DNA of 64,000 nucleotides. It comes from CAXQUZ01 sp942491145. Its GTDB lineage: Bacteria; Myxococcota_A; UBA796; UBA2385. Under the pieces are notes generated by a model. That model worked only from the letters and a program-made list of their open reading frames with translations, did not search any database and was not told where the DNA came from. Below are positions 24,850 to 34,167 of the stretch, one piece after another; position 1 is the first letter of the stretch; each line of letters opens with the position of its first letter. Where the stretch lies: assembly GCA_942491145.1 (NCBI GenBank), contig CALOBC010000010.1:160412-224411 (forward strand), read 5' to 3'. A program made the translations under genes and the position numbers.

Positions 24850-25182
24850 ATGATGCTCGAGGTGACCTGTCGCAACGTGGAGCTGACCGAACGCACCCGT
24901 GCCGCAATGGACCGCAAGGCCTCGAAGCTGTCCACCTACCTGCGCGATCCTGCCGAGATCCATGTCCACCTGCGTCGCGAGCGCCACACCTACGTTGCCG
25001 AGCTGTCGGCACGAGGACCCGGCCAGCGATTCCAGGCGCATGCGGAAGGCGACAGCGCAAGGACAGCCTTCGACGCGGCCAGTGCTCGGCTGCTTCGCAC
25101 CATGAAGCGCGCGCGCAAGCGCAACCTCGACCAGGTCCACACCCACGTCGAACGCATCGATGGGTTCCGTGAATCTGCCTGA
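24850..25182 (+). CDS. hpf: Ribosome hibernation-promoting factor, short HPF/RaiA type
   Basis: 110 residues. The core beta-alpha-beta pattern of HPF/YfiA is present: LEVTCRNVELTERTRAAMDRKASKLSTYLRDPAEIHVHLRRERHTYVAELSARG, then RFQAHAEGDSARTAFDAASARLLRTMKRARKRNLDQV. It has no long C-terminal dimerisation domain, so it belongs to the short class. These proteins sit in the 30S mRNA channel and silence ribosomes in stationary phase or stress. A GGAGG is 5-8 nt before two adjacent ATG codons (24850 and 24853); either may be used. It is preceded by a structured leader and followed by a terminator. Confidence 0.88.
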   Translation: MMLEVTCRNVELTERTRAAMDRKASKLSTYLRDPAEIHVHLRRERHTYVAELSARGPGQRFQAHAEGDSARTAFDAASARLLRTMKRARKRNLDQVHTHVERIDGFRESA

Positions 25183-25199
25183 GTCGCAACTCTCACCAT

Positions 25200-25225
25200 C
25201 AACCCTCGGCCTCGGCCGGGGGTTG
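25200..25225. terminator. Bidirectional terminator after hpf
   Basis: A 10-bp stem with a T-G wobble, from CAACCCTCGG to CCGGGGGTTG, lies 17 nt after the hpf stop. The convergent endonuclease gene ends 7 nt beyond it, and a run of six T lies on the plus strand at 25245-25250. Confidence 0.65.
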
Positions 25226-25231
25226 GTCGCT

Positions 25232-25924
25232 TCAGGACGTGGGCTTTTTTCGCTTCCGCGTCTTGCCCGCCGCGTGTCGCGCCGCCTCGTCCTTTTGCCG
25301 GACGGCCGAGCCCGCCCACGAACAGATCGGGCACTCGTCCCACGTGTGATGCCGTGCTGGACAGTGTTCTCGACCGAAGAAGATGATCTGAAGGTGGAGC
25401 GTGTTCCAGGACTCTCGCGGGAACAGCCGCTTGAGGTCCTTCTCGGTCTGCTCGACATTCTTGCCTGACGTGAGCCCCCAACGCCACGCCAGCCGGTGGA
25501 TGTGGGTGTCGACGGGAAAGGCCGGCACACCGAAGGCTTGGGACATCACCACGCTGGCGGTCTTGTGGCCCACCCCGGGCAGATCCTCCAGCGCCGCAAA
25601 GCTCGCCGGGACCTCGCCCTCGTGGCGTTCAAGCAGCAGCTCCGAGAGCCGCTTGAGGTTCTTCGCCTTGGTGGGTGCGAGGCCAATCTGGCGGATGTGC
25701 TCGCGGATCGTGTCCACCGGCAGCGCGGCCATGGCAGCGGGAGAGCCCCCCGCCGCAAACAGCGCGGGGGTCACTTCATTGACCTTCTTGTCGGTCGTCT
25801 GGGCGCTCAGCAGCACCGCACACAGCAAGGTGAACGGGTCGTGATGGTCCAGCGGGACAGGGGTCTCCGGGTACAGCGCGTCGAGCTGCGCGTGGATCCG
25901 TGCGCACTTTTCGGCCTTGGTCAT
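25232..25924 (-). CDS. nth: Endonuclease III (Nth) with incomplete iron-sulfur motif
   Basis: 230 residues. DNA glycosylase/AP-lyase landmarks are complete: LLSAQTTDKKV, the helix-hairpin-helix LPGVGHKTASVV with catalytic Lys in GHK, and the catalytic Asp in FPVDTHIHRLA. The 4Fe-4S loop is altered: E. coli Nth has C-x6-C-x2-C-x5-C, here only C-x9-C-x2-C (HCPARHHTWDECPICSWAG) without the fourth Cys. Some clades lack the cluster altogether and remain active. The C-terminus is basic (KTRKRKKPTS). It is followed 12 nt upstream by apaG on the same strand, so the two may be cotranscribed. Confidence 0.92.
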   Translation of the reverse strand: MTKAEKCARIHAQLDALYPETPVPLDHHDPFTLLCAVLLSAQTTDKKVNEVTPALFAAGGSPAAMAALPVDTIREHIRQIGLAPTKAKNLKRLSELLLERHEGEVPASFAALEDLPGVGHKTASVVMSQAFGVPAFPVDTHIHRLAWRWGLTSGKNVEQTEKDLKRLFPRESWNTLHLQIIFFGREHCPARHHTWDECPICSWAGSAVRQKDEAARHAAGKTRKRKKPTS

Positions 25925-25936
25925 CGCCCGCCCCCG

Positions 25937-26323
25937 TCAGTTCAGCGCGTAGGGCTCAGCGAGCGTGAACGGTGCCACGTCGGCATCAAAGCGCTCCCCG
26001 TCGTCCAGCATGGCCATCTGGTAGGTGCCGTGCATCGTGCCCATGGACGTGTCGATGGGGCATCCCGAGGTGTAGCGATACGACTCACCCGGGCTGAGGC
26101 TGGGCTGTTCCCCGACCACTCCGGCACCCTGGACGTGCTCTTCGACGCCATGGGAATTGGTGATGATCCAGTGCCGGGAGAGCAGCTGGACCGGCCGATC
26201 CCCATCGTTGGTGATGGTGACCTGGTAGGCGTGCATCCAGTGGCCCTGGGCCGGATCGGAGTGTTCAGCGAGGTAGCGAGTGCGCACTTCGACACGCACG
26301 CCGCGGGTGACCGCAGTGGACAT
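25937..26323 (-). CDS. apaG: ApaG domain protein
   Basis: 128 residues from an ATG at 26323. The full ApaG fibronectin-type fold is visible: VRVEVRTRYLAEHSDPAQGHWMHAYQVTITNDG, VQLLSRHWIITNSHGVEEHVQGAGVVGEQPSL, PGESYRYTSGCPIDTSMGTMHGTYQM. The GxGxxG-like VQGAGVVGEQP is conserved. ApaG was named for effects on cobalt resistance and Mg2+ efflux; the molecular role is unsettled. It is transcribed with nth and divergent from the asparaginase. Confidence 0.94.
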   Translation of the reverse strand: MSTAVTRGVRVEVRTRYLAEHSDPAQGHWMHAYQVTITNDGDRPVQLLSRHWIITNSHGVEEHVQGAGVVGEQPSLSPGESYRYTSGCPIDTSMGTMHGTYQMAMLDDGERFDADVAPFTLAEPYALN

Positions 26324-26433
26324 CGGGAATCCCGGACTGGAGGCAACAGATGCAGGCGCATACCCGTGTCTGTGTGCTGGCGCACCGGTCGGAGTAGACT
26401 GCATCGCCCGGCGTCACCGGTCAGGAGGTCCTG

Positions 26434-27444
26434 ATGATCAACGTCCTGCAGCTTCGGTGCGGGTTGCCCGAGCTGAGCCACCGTGTGCACGTCGCGGTGT
26501 GGACCGGTGGAGAGTCAGGCGAGCTCACCACCGATGACGGCGCCGATCACCACACGTGCTGGCGCAGCGCGTCCAAGCCCTTTCAGCTCGCTGCGGCGCT
26601 CGACGCGATGGAGGCCGCGGGGGCCAGTGAGAACACGCCCTACACGCTGCGCAGCCTGTCCGATGAAGCGCTGGCCATCGGCGCCTCCAGCCACTCCGGT
26701 GAACCCCGGCACACTGCGCTGGTGGCGCATCTGATAGATCGGTTCGGGCTGGTTCTCGAGGACCTGCAGTGCGGTGCGGAGCCACCGGTGCACCGCGAAA
26801 CCCGCGAGGCCCTCACTCGCGACAATGCCTTGCCAAGCGCGCTTCACAACGACTGCTCGGGCAAGCACACCTTCATGCTTGCTGCGTGCCGCGCTCGGGG
26901 CTGGTCCACCGACGACTACTTGGATCGTGACCATCCTTTGCAGGAGCGCATCTTCCACCGGATCTGCCAGCTCGTGGATGGTCGACCCACCCTCGCGATC
27001 GATGGCTGTGGGCTGCCCACGCCTTGGCTCTCACTCACCGAGATGGCCCGCGCATGGTCAATTCTCGCCTGTGCCGTCCAGGACCCGGAGCTCGACCCCA
27101 CCTTGGCCCGCATCGGCACTGCCATGGCCGCCGAGCCGGCGCTCACCAGTGGCATCGGTCGCATCGATCTGGCCCTTGCCGGGCGGGCCACCGAGCCTTG
27201 GATCGGCAAGATTGGTGCCCTCGGGGTGTTCTGCGCGGCGCTCCCCGATCGGGGCATCGGCCTCGCCCTCAAGGTCGCCAGCGGGGACGAGAATGCTTTG
27301 GCATGTGCGGTGCCTGCGGTAGTCGACCGCATCGCTCCGGGTGCGCTGGCTCCCCCGTCCGGCGCTTGGCCCTGGGCGCACGTGCCCAACGTCGTGGGAC
27401 GGGTTGTGGGCCGCAGGGTGGTCACCGGCCTCGACGGTGTGTAG
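26434..27444 (+). CDS. Asparaginase, family II (AnsA of Rhizobium type)
   Basis: 336 residues. Motifs of the rhizobial-type L-asparaginase family: CWRSASKPFQLAAAL, ASSHSGEPRHTALV, HNDCSGKHTFMLA and AIDGCGLPTPWLSL, then GALGVFCAALPDRGIGLALKVASGD. The Ser-Ala-Ser-Lys and SGKH residues line the active site. The enzyme hydrolyses asparagine to aspartate and ammonia and is unrelated to the E. coli type. GGAGG is well placed before the ATG. It lies 67 nt before clpS on the same strand. Confidence 0.9.
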   Translation: MINVLQLRCGLPELSHRVHVAVWTGGESGELTTDDGADHHTCWRSASKPFQLAAALDAMEAAGASENTPYTLRSLSDEALAIGASSHSGEPRHTALVAHLIDRFGLVLEDLQCGAEPPVHRETREALTRDNALPSALHNDCSGKHTFMLAACRARGWSTDDYLDRDHPLQERIFHRICQLVDGRPTLAIDGCGLPTPWLSLTEMARAWSILACAVQDPELDPTLARIGTAMAAEPALTSGIGRIDLALAGRATEPWIGKIGALGVFCAALPDRGIGLALKVASGDENALACAVPAVVDRIAPGALAPPSGAWPWAHVPNVVGRVVGRRVVTGLDGV

Positions 27445-27511
27445 GTCGCCCGCCGAGCCCTGTCTGTACGCCCACCGCACAGATCGCCCCCTCCTGGACC
27501 CCGGAGCCCTG

Positions 27512-27865
27512 ATGGCCGGCGAACCGAAGCCCCCTCCCCCGCCCGACAAAACCCGGAAGCCGTCCCGCAAAGAAGAGCGGGACGCCGGCACGATGCTTCG
27601 GGAGCGGGTGAAGCAGCCCCGTCGCTACAATGTGGTGCTCCACAACGACAACTTCACGCCGATGGAGTTTGTGGTGATGGTCCTGGAGAGCATCTTCCGC
27701 CGCACCAAGGCCGAGTCGACCCGCATCATGCTGACCGTGCACAACGACGGTGCCGGCATCGCGGGGACCTACTCCCGCGAAGTGGCCGAGACCAAGGCCG
27801 CATCGACGGTCCAGTTGGCACGCGATGAAGGCTACCCCCTGCTCTTGACCACCGAACCCGAGTAG
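27512..27865 (+). CDS. clpS: ClpS adaptor protein
   Basis: 117 residues from the ATG at 27512, with GGAG five bases upstream. ClpS core: RRYNVVLHNDNFTPMEFVVMVLESIFRRTKAESTRIMLTVHNDGAGIAG, with the N-degron pocket residues (Asn-Asp, Met and His of VHNDG). The N-terminal 30 residues are Pro/Lys-rich and probably disordered, as in other ClpS. It hands N-end-rule substrates (Leu, Phe, Tyr, Trp) to ClpA, encoded 66 nt downstream. Confidence 0.96.
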   Translation: MAGEPKPPPPPDKTRKPSRKEERDAGTMLRERVKQPRRYNVVLHNDNFTPMEFVVMVLESIFRRTKAESTRIMLTVHNDGAGIAGTYSREVAETKAASTVQLARDEGYPLLLTTEPE

Positions 27866-27931
27866 CCTGCCTCCGGGCAAGCACATGCGTGGCAATCCAG
27901 ACGTCACTCCCCCCCAGTCCCTTGGACGCCG

Positions 27932-30238
27932 ATGAAGGTCGCAAACAACCTCCGCGTAGCTCTCTCCCGTGCGCTGGAGGACGCCTCCCGCCGCCGCCAC
28001 GAGTTCCTGACCATGGAACATGTCCTGCTGGCGCTTCTCCACGAGCCCGACACCGCCGAAGTGCTGGCGAAGGTGGGCGTGAAGCTGCGCAAGCTCGAGG
28101 CCGAGGTGGAAGCCTGGCTTGACGAGAATGTGGAGACCATCCCCGGAGACGAAGATGTGGAGCCGGCCCAGACGCTGGCCTTCAACCGCATCATCCAGCG
28201 GGCCATGTTCCACATCCAAAATGCGGGAATGGACGAGCTGGACGGTCCAACCGTGCTCACCGAGCTGCTTCGCGAAGAGGACAGCCCGGCGGTCTTCATG
28301 CTGGCCAGCCATGGTGTGCGCCGGGTCGACATCACGGCGTACATGAGCCACGGCAAGGGCAAGGCTGTGCCCGGAGCTCGCCAGCGCAAGGCAGGGCAAG
28401 AGCCGGCCCATGCGGGCGGTGATGACGATGACGTGCGCGATGCCGAGGACGACCCGCTGTCGGCGTACACGCTGGAGCTGGTCGCCGAAGCCGAAGCCGG
28501 TCGCATCGACCCACTCATCGGGCGGGACGAAGAGATTGAGCGCATCGTGCACATCCTCGCGCGCCGCCGAAAGAACAACCCGCTGTTGATCGGCGACCCC
28601 GGGGTCGGCAAGACCGCCATCGTCGAGGGCCTCGCCCGTCGCATCTTCGAGAAGACCGTGCCCGAGCCCCTCGAGGGCGCCAAGGTCTACTCTCTGGACA
28701 TGGGCGCGCTGTTGGCGGGCACCCGCTACCGGGGCGACTTCGAGGAACGCCTCAAGGAAGTCATCACCGCCATCACCGAGCAAGAGCGCTCTGTGCTGTT
28801 CATCGACGAGATCCACACAATTGTGGGTGCGGGGGCCACGTCGGGCGGCACGATGGATGCCAGCAACCTGCTCAAGCCGGCGCTCCAGTCCGGCAAGATG
28901 CGCTGCATCGGCTCCACCACGCACAAGGAACACAAGCAAGCCTTCGGCCGGGACCGGGCGCTCGCCCGCCGCTTCCAAGTGGTCGACGTGCCTGAGCCCT
29001 CCGTGGACGAATGCATCGCCATCCTCCAAGGGCTCCAGAAGCACTACGAGGAGCACCACAAGGTCACCTACACGCCGGAGGCCATCGAGGCGGCCGCTCG
29101 GTTGTCCACGAAGCACCTCAACGACAACCACTTGCCCGACAAAGCCATCGACGTGGTCGACGAGACCGGCGCCGCCGTGCGCTTGGCGGGTCGCACCAAG
29201 GTCACGCTGGATGACGTGGAGTCGACCATCGCCCGGATGGCCCGCATTCCCCGCAAGAGTGTGTCTGAGGAAGAAAAGCAGTCGCTGGTCGACCTCGAGC
29301 TCGAGCTTCGCAAGGTCATCTTCGGCCAGGACGACGCGGTCGCCGCGGTGGCCAGCGCCATCAAGCTGTCTCGCGCCGGCCTCAAGGCGCCCGACAAGCC
29401 CGTGGGCACCTTCCTCTTCGCGGGCCCCACCGGTGTCGGAAAGACCGAGCTCGCCAAGCAGCTCGCCGAGAGCCTCGGCATCAGCTTCCAGCGGTTCGAC
29501 ATGTCGGAGTACCAGGAGCGCCACACCGCCAGCCGGCTCATCGGCGCGCCTCCGGGCTACGTCGGCTTTGAGCAGGGCGGCTTGCTGACGGACGCCATTG
29601 CGCGGAACCCCCACTGCGTGCTGCTTCTCGACGAGATTGAGAAGGCCCACCCCGACATCTTCAACCTGCTGTTGCAGGTCATGGACCACGCGAGCCTGAC
29701 CGACAACAACGGCAAGAAGGCCGACTTCCGCAACGTGGTGCTCATCATGACCACCAATGCGGGCGCCCGGGAAGCCAGCGGTCGGTCGGTCGGCTTCGGC
29801 TCTCCGTCCAGCCAGCACAAGCAGGATGGCGCGCTCAAGCGCACCTTCTCGCCGGAGTTCCGCAATCGCCTCGACGCGATGGTCAAGTTTGGCCCGCTGC
29901 CCGAGGTGGTGGTCCGGCGCATCGTCGACAAGTTCATCGCCCAGCTGGGTGAGCAGATTGCCGAGCGCAAGGTGATCTTGGAGCCCACCGACGCCGCACT
30001 GGAGTGGATGGCCACCCGTGGCTACAAGCCGGAGTACGGTGCCCGCGAGATGGGCCGGGTCATCCACACCCACGTGAAGAAGCCGCTGGCGGACCTCATG
30101 TTGTTCGGTGACTTGAAGGACGGCGGAACGGCCGTGATCGACGTCTCGGACGACAAGAGTGGCTTGGTTCTGGTGGCTCGACCGCCGGGACCGCCGCTGC
30201 TCACGGTGGTCCCCGACGCCCCCACCGGCGAAGAGTAG
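27932..30238 (+). CDS. clpA: ClpA unfoldase of ClpAP protease
   Basis: 768 residues, near the usual 755-760. N domain (residues 1-140) with the paired repeat motifs FLTMEHVLLALL and AFNRIIQRAMFH; D1 Walker A GDPGVGKT with Walker B FIDEIHT; D2 Walker A GPTGVGKT with Walker B LLDEIEKAHPD. Arg finger regions are present, as is the ClpP loop (VGFGSPSS, with the [LIV]-G-[FL] type triad). An acidic linker (GGDDDDVRDAEDD) follows the N domain. No clpP is in the window. It forms an operon with clpS and probably with the downstream SGNH protein. Confidence 0.97.
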   Translation: MKVANNLRVALSRALEDASRRRHEFLTMEHVLLALLHEPDTAEVLAKVGVKLRKLEAEVEAWLDENVETIPGDEDVEPAQTLAFNRIIQRAMFHIQNAGMDELDGPTVLTELLREEDSPAVFMLASHGVRRVDITAYMSHGKGKAVPGARQRKAGQEPAHAGGDDDDVRDAEDDPLSAYTLELVAEAEAGRIDPLIGRDEEIERIVHILARRRKNNPLLIGDPGVGKTAIVEGLARRIFEKTVPEPLEGAKVYSLDMGALLAGTRYRGDFEERLKEVITAITEQERSVLFIDEIHTIVGAGATSGGTMDASNLLKPALQSGKMRCIGSTTHKEHKQAFGRDRALARRFQVVDVPEPSVDECIAILQGLQKHYEEHHKVTYTPEAIEAAARLSTKHLNDNHLPDKAIDVVDETGAAVRLAGRTKVTLDDVESTIARMARIPRKSVSEEEKQSLVDLELELRKVIFGQDDAVAAVASAIKLSRAGLKAPDKPVGTFLFAGPTGVGKTELAKQLAESLGISFQRFDMSEYQERHTASRLIGAPPGYVGFEQGGLLTDAIARNPHCVLLLDEIEKAHPDIFNLLLQVMDHASLTDNNGKKADFRNVVLIMTTNAGAREASGRSVGFGSPSSQHKQDGALKRTFSPEFRNRLDAMVKFGPLPEVVVRRIVDKFIAQLGEQIAERKVILEPTDAALEWMATRGYKPEYGAREMGRVIHTHVKKPLADLMLFGDLKDGGTAVIDVSDDKSGLVLVARPPGPPLLTVVPDAPTGEE

Positions 30239-30244
30239 GCAAGT

Positions 30245-32320
30245 GTGGCAAGCGTCGTGGTTCTCAGCCTCCTTGCCAGCGTCAGTGTGGCGTTGGCAGG
30301 GGAGTGTCCGAGGCCCGCAGCGCTTCGCCGCCAGCTCGACCGACCCCCGACGGCCGGCCAGGTCCTCCAGCACCACCGGGCACTGACGGGGACCTTGTCG
30401 GACTTGCGCACATGTGCCGGCCCGGAGCATGCGACCGAGCTGGCCCGGGCCTTCACCTTGAGCCGCCACGGACCCCTCGCGGAAGACCCGGACATCTTTG
30501 AGGCGGCGCTGGACGGCTTGCGGCGGCTGCCCCCCGATGTGACCCACCGCGCCCTGGAGGATGGCCTCTGTCCGGCGCTGCTTTCGCTCGTCTGGGCCGA
30601 TCTCCGCGTGCGCTGGCTGGGCCCAACGCTGGTCGCCAGTCCCGACGCACTCGCGGAGCTCGAGCGGTGGGACCCTGCCGACAATCCAGCCTTGCTCGAT
30701 GCCGGCGCTCAGGCATGTTCCCGCGTGCTCGATGGCCACGATCTGGACCCGCCAGCCTTCCTGGCGGCCCTGTCGGTTGACGGTGGCTCGATCTCCCACG
30801 AGGCTGCGACCGACGTTCAAGATGCCCTAATGGCAGGCATCTTGGCGACGTCCAAACCGGAGATCTGGACCGCCGTGGCCCGGGTCTCCCACCAGGGAGG
30901 ACTGGGAGGCGCCCGGCTTCGGGCTGCGCTGAGCACGGGTCCACCGCGCCCCGAAGACGCCGCGCTGGTGCAGCAAGCCATCAACGCACTGCCAGAGCGT
31001 TCAACGTCCGGCCCACTGCTGCCGCCGGCGGTGGCCCCTGGACAGCTCCCGGGGCTTGAGGCGGTCTCCCCTGTGACTGCCGACGAAGACGCCATCTTGG
31101 CCAGAGCTCATCCCCCCTTCTGGTCGACCGGCGTGCCCCGCATGGCTTTCGGTCTGGCTGGCCTCATCGGGTTCGCCGCGGTCGCCCTGCGCCGTCGTCG
31201 ACCGTGGGCGGCACTGGGCCTCGCAGTCTCCACAATGGTGGTGGTCGATGGCGCGTTGGCTTGGGCGTCCCCTCCCCGCTCCCCTGAGCTCGGCTTCATC
31301 CCCACCCCTCGCCAGCTCCCCACGGTCGAGGCCACCAGCTGCACCTACGGCGGTCCCGGCACCCGCATTGAGGCCATCCCGTGCACCCGGGACCGCGGCG
31401 TGCCCTTGGTCGCCGTGCTCGGCGCATCCAGCGTCCACGGGTCTCACTTTGTGGCCGAGGATGCCTTCCCTGCGAGGCTTCAGGCGCGCCTCCGCGAAGA
31501 CGTGCACCCGTCCGCCCGGGTGGTAAACCTGGGGGTTGGAGGGGCGACCAGCGCGACCCTCGCGGGCTTCGCGGGGCCCGGCGGCATCTTCGACCCCGCC
31601 GGCGGCGGACCACCGGACGTGGTGGTGGTCTACTACGGCCACAACGAGGCCTCCCAGTTTGTGCGCATGGGGGCTTTCGCGGCCGTGAGCCCGTCCCAGA
31701 TGGCCGCGCGCTTGCTCCTTGCCCGCAGCGGCATCTTTGCCGTGCTGGAGGGCATCTTGCCCAAGCCTGCCCCAGTCGGTGCCCACCCACCCGATCGCAC
31801 GCCCGCCCCCCGGGCATCCCGAGACCGGCTCATCTCACTGGCCGCGCTTCACCTGGAGACCAACCTGGGCTGGGTCCTCGACGTGGCCCACCAAGCCGGG
31901 ACTGTGCCCGTGGTGGTCATTCCCGCCACCAACCTGCGCTTCGCCCACGTGGAGCCCTTCGCCGATGCCGGCCCCGGGGACACCGAGGACCTCAACGCGC
32001 TGCGGCGCTTGGGCGAAGAAGCAGCGAAGGCGGGCCAACGAGAGGCCGCCGCCCGCTACTTTCAGCTAGCCATCGACCGCAGCGCGTCGCCACGAGAGCT
32101 GGTCAGTCCCATCCGCACGGCTCTCTCGACGACAGCCCTCGGCGGTGCCGACCTCATCGACGCCCAAGCGGCCTTTCTGGCCAGAGCACCCGACGGTGTG
32201 ACCCCCAGCGGGCTGTTCTGGGACGACCTCCACCCCAGCCGGGCGGGTCACCAAGTGCTCGCCGACCTCATCGCGCCGGTGGTGGCCGACCACTTGACCG
32301 GAGCGCCCGCGCCGCACTGA
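30245..32320 (+). CDS. Membrane protein with C-terminal SGNH/GDSL-like hydrolase domain
   Basis: 691 residues from a GTG 7 nt after clpA. Signal peptide (VVVLSLLASVSVALAG); an Ala/Leu-rich helical domain follows to about residue 270. Two hydrophobic helices come next (FGLAGLIGFAAVALRRRRPWAALGLAVSTMVVVDGALAW). The C-terminal 320 residues are SGNH-like: block I GASSVHGSHF, block II VGGATSATL, block III YYGHNEASQ, and block V DDLHPSRAG with the Asp-His pair. The Ser after GAS would be the nucleophile. The substrate may be an acetylated polysaccharide or lipid. Its place after clpA looks fortuitous. Confidence 0.72.
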   Translation: MASVVVLSLLASVSVALAGECPRPAALRRQLDRPPTAGQVLQHHRALTGTLSDLRTCAGPEHATELARAFTLSRHGPLAEDPDIFEAALDGLRRLPPDVTHRALEDGLCPALLSLVWADLRVRWLGPTLVASPDALAELERWDPADNPALLDAGAQACSRVLDGHDLDPPAFLAALSVDGGSISHEAATDVQDALMAGILATSKPEIWTAVARVSHQGGLGGARLRAALSTGPPRPEDAALVQQAINALPERSTSGPLLPPAVAPGQLPGLEAVSPVTADEDAILARAHPPFWSTGVPRMAFGLAGLIGFAAVALRRRRPWAALGLAVSTMVVVDGALAWASPPRSPELGFIPTPRQLPTVEATSCTYGGPGTRIEAIPCTRDRGVPLVAVLGASSVHGSHFVAEDAFPARLQARLREDVHPSARVVNLGVGGATSATLAGFAGPGGIFDPAGGGPPDVVVVYYGHNEASQFVRMGAFAAVSPSQMAARLLLARSGIFAVLEGILPKPAPVGAHPPDRTPAPRASRDRLISLAALHLETNLGWVLDVAHQAGTVPVVVIPATNLRFAHVEPFADAGPGDTEDLNALRRLGEEAAKAGQREAAARYFQLAIDRSASPRELVSPIRTALSTTALGGADLIDAQAAFLARAPDGVTPSGLFWDDLHPSRAGHQVLADLIAPVVADHLTGAPAPH

Positions 32321-32323
32321 TCG

Positions 32324-33292
32324 CTACATGTCGCCCAGGCCGATCTCGGCCAAGCGCTGCTTGAGAAAGTCGATGCCCGTGATGTCGTCGGCCGGAGGCG
32401 GGAAGCCAGGGCCGCGACATTGGTCGAGCACCCGCAGCACCGCATTGGGCCGTGGATGCACAAAGAAGGGCATGCTGTACCGGGAGGAGCCGGTGTCCGA
32501 TGGGTTCACCACGCGGTGGGTGGTCGCCGGGAGCAGGCCGTTGGTCACCCGGCTGAGCATGTCCCCGATGTCGGCCACGATCTCGCCAGGCTCGGCATCC
32601 ACGTCCATCCAGCGCCCATCGGGACGAAGCAGCTGGAGGCCCGGGTCGGTCGAGGTCACCAGCAGCGTGATGAAGTTGATGTCTTCGTGAGCCGCCGCCC
32701 GCACCGCACCTTCGGGAACCTGCACGTCCCCGAGCGCCGGATAGTGCAGCAGCCGCAGGATGGTGTTGCCCAGATCGGTGACCCCCGTGAGGCGGTCCAG
32801 CGGCTCGCCGAGATACAAGGCGATGGCCTGAAGCAGCGCCGACGCCACCGACTCGAGGCCTCGGTACAGCGCCAGCATGGTGTCGCGGAAGCCAGGAATC
32901 TCGGATGGCCAGAGGTTCGGCGGATACTGGCTGTACATCGGATGGTCAACCGGGAGCTCTCGGCCGACGTGCCAGAACTCCTTGAGATCCGGCCTGGGCT
33001 GGTCCTTTGCGTGCTCGGACCCGAACGGCGTGTGCCCCCGCTGCCCTTGGCCGCCCTGCACCACGTACGCCAGCTTCTCGGCATCGCTCAGCGAGAAGTA
33101 GCCGCGGACCCCACCGTAGGCCGGCTCCACCAGCGCAGGGCCGACGCGGTGCCCCCGCACCCGCACGAAGCCAAACTCCTTGAGGCTGTCGCCCAGCGTC
33201 TTCACAAAGCGGGCACGGGCTTGACCCTCCCCCTCGCTGAAGTCATGCATGTTGACGACGGGAATGCCCTCAGTATCGCTGTTTGCGGCCAT
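32324..33292 (-). CDS. 2-oxoglutarate/Fe(II) dioxygenase, isopenicillin N synthase type
   Basis: 322 residues. N-terminal IPNS domain (PVVNMHDF, GFVRVRGHRV, RGYFSLSDAEK), then the Fe/2OG domain with metal ligands HED (AAHEDINFITLL) and a distal His in TTHRVVNP. The 2OG-binding Arg is in SRYSMPFF. Substrate unknown; these enzymes often modify amino acids, nucleobases or small metabolites. The stop is 3 nt from the converging SGNH gene. A GAGGA lies eight bases before the ATG. Confidence 0.92.
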   Translation of the reverse strand: MAANSDTEGIPVVNMHDFSEGEGQARARFVKTLGDSLKEFGFVRVRGHRVGPALVEPAYGGVRGYFSLSDAEKLAYVVQGGQGQRGHTPFGSEHAKDQPRPDLKEFWHVGRELPVDHPMYSQYPPNLWPSEIPGFRDTMLALYRGLESVASALLQAIALYLGEPLDRLTGVTDLGNTILRLLHYPALGDVQVPEGAVRAAAHEDINFITLLVTSTDPGLQLLRPDGRWMDVDAEPGEIVADIGDMLSRVTNGLLPATTHRVVNPSDTGSSRYSMPFFVHPRPNAVLRVLDQCRGPGFPPPADDITGIDFLKQRLAEIGLGDM

Positions 33293-33324
33293 AGCAGTGT
33301 CCTCGACTCGGGGGGAAGGCGGGC

Positions 33325-34167
33325 CTAACCCTCCCCCTGACCCACTTCCAAAGGCAGGCGTGTGACCATGCTCTGGCGCATCGCGCGCACCCGCCGGCGG
33401 GACACCTTGCGTCGCCAGTCCCCGCCCTTCTTCAGCGCACTCCCGACGATGAGCACATCGGCGAGACTGGCCAGCTCGTGGGCATCGTCGACGGTCACAC
33501 CTGAGCCCACGGCGACGGGCAGGCCCGCTGCGCTCACTTCGCGGACCGCGTCGATGTCGGTGGGTTCACCGGTCTCACCCCCTGTGACAATCAGCACGTC
33601 CGCACCACAGAATGCCGCCCCCCGGGCAAGGGCCGACAAGCTCAGGTCGGCCGTCACCGCGTGGGCCGCGTGCTTCTTCTGGACGTCGGCCCAGACGGCG
33701 ATGTGGTCGGCCCCGAGGGCTCGCCGCGCCCGGAGCAGTGGGCCCGCGGAGGCGTCGAGCCAGCCTTCATCGGCGACGTGGGCATACGCAAAGGCCTCTA
33801 CCCGCACAAAGTGGGCGCCCGCCGCGACCGCCACGCCCAGTGCATCTCGGTTGGCCCCGGCCAGCACTTGCACCCCCACCGGCGCATCCAGATCCACAAT
33901 GTCGGCGGTGCAGATGGCCATGGCGGCCACGACTTCCGGCGGCACGGCCCCCCGCAGGTAGGGCGCATCCCCCATGTTCTCGACGATCAGGGCATCGCAG
34001 CCGCCTTGGAGCAACGCCGCCGCGTCCCGGAGCGCCGCATCCCGGGTGTGTGCGAGAGAGCGCCCGGTCCAGCGAGGAGACCCGGGAAGGGGCTTGAGGT
34101 GGACCATGCCGACAAGTGCCGGCCTCGAGAGGACACCGATGCCGGGCACAGTGCGTGTCTCGTCCAA
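33325..34167 (-). CDS. BtpA/SgcQ family TIM-barrel protein
   Basis: 280 residues from a TTG at 34167, with GGAGG five bases upstream. A longer reading from ATG 34227 is possible. Family features: LVGMVHLKPLPGSP, DALIVENMGDAPY, CTADIVDLDAPVGVQVLAGANRDALGVAVAAGAHFVRVEAF, then GSGVTVDDAHELASLADVLIVGSALKKGG. BtpA is needed for photosystem I assembly in cyanobacteria; other members are uncharacterised phosphate-binding barrels. The C-terminus is Arg-rich. It is divergent from the HD-domain gene. Confidence 0.88.
   Translation of the reverse strand: MDETRTVPGIGVLSRPALVGMVHLKPLPGSPRWTGRSLAHTRDAALRDAAALLQGGCDALIVENMGDAPYLRGAVPPEVVAAMAICTADIVDLDAPVGVQVLAGANRDALGVAVAAGAHFVRVEAFAYAHVADEGWLDASAGPLLRARRALGADHIAVWADVQKKHAAHAVTADLSLSALARGAAFCGADVLIVTGGETGEPTDIDAVREVSAAGLPVAVGSGVTVDDAHELASLADVLIVGSALKKGGDWRRKVSRRRVRAMRQSMVTRLPLEVGQGEG

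Noticed and set aside
24186..25530. Minus-strand readings across the hpf leader and gene
   Set aside because: They cross the terminator and overlap a recognised HPF gene without ribosome binding sites.
27422..30820. A 1,100-residue open frame opposite clpA on the minus strand
   Set aside because: It is a GC-rich shadow of clpS/clpA; it has no family motif and the plus-strand genes are certain.
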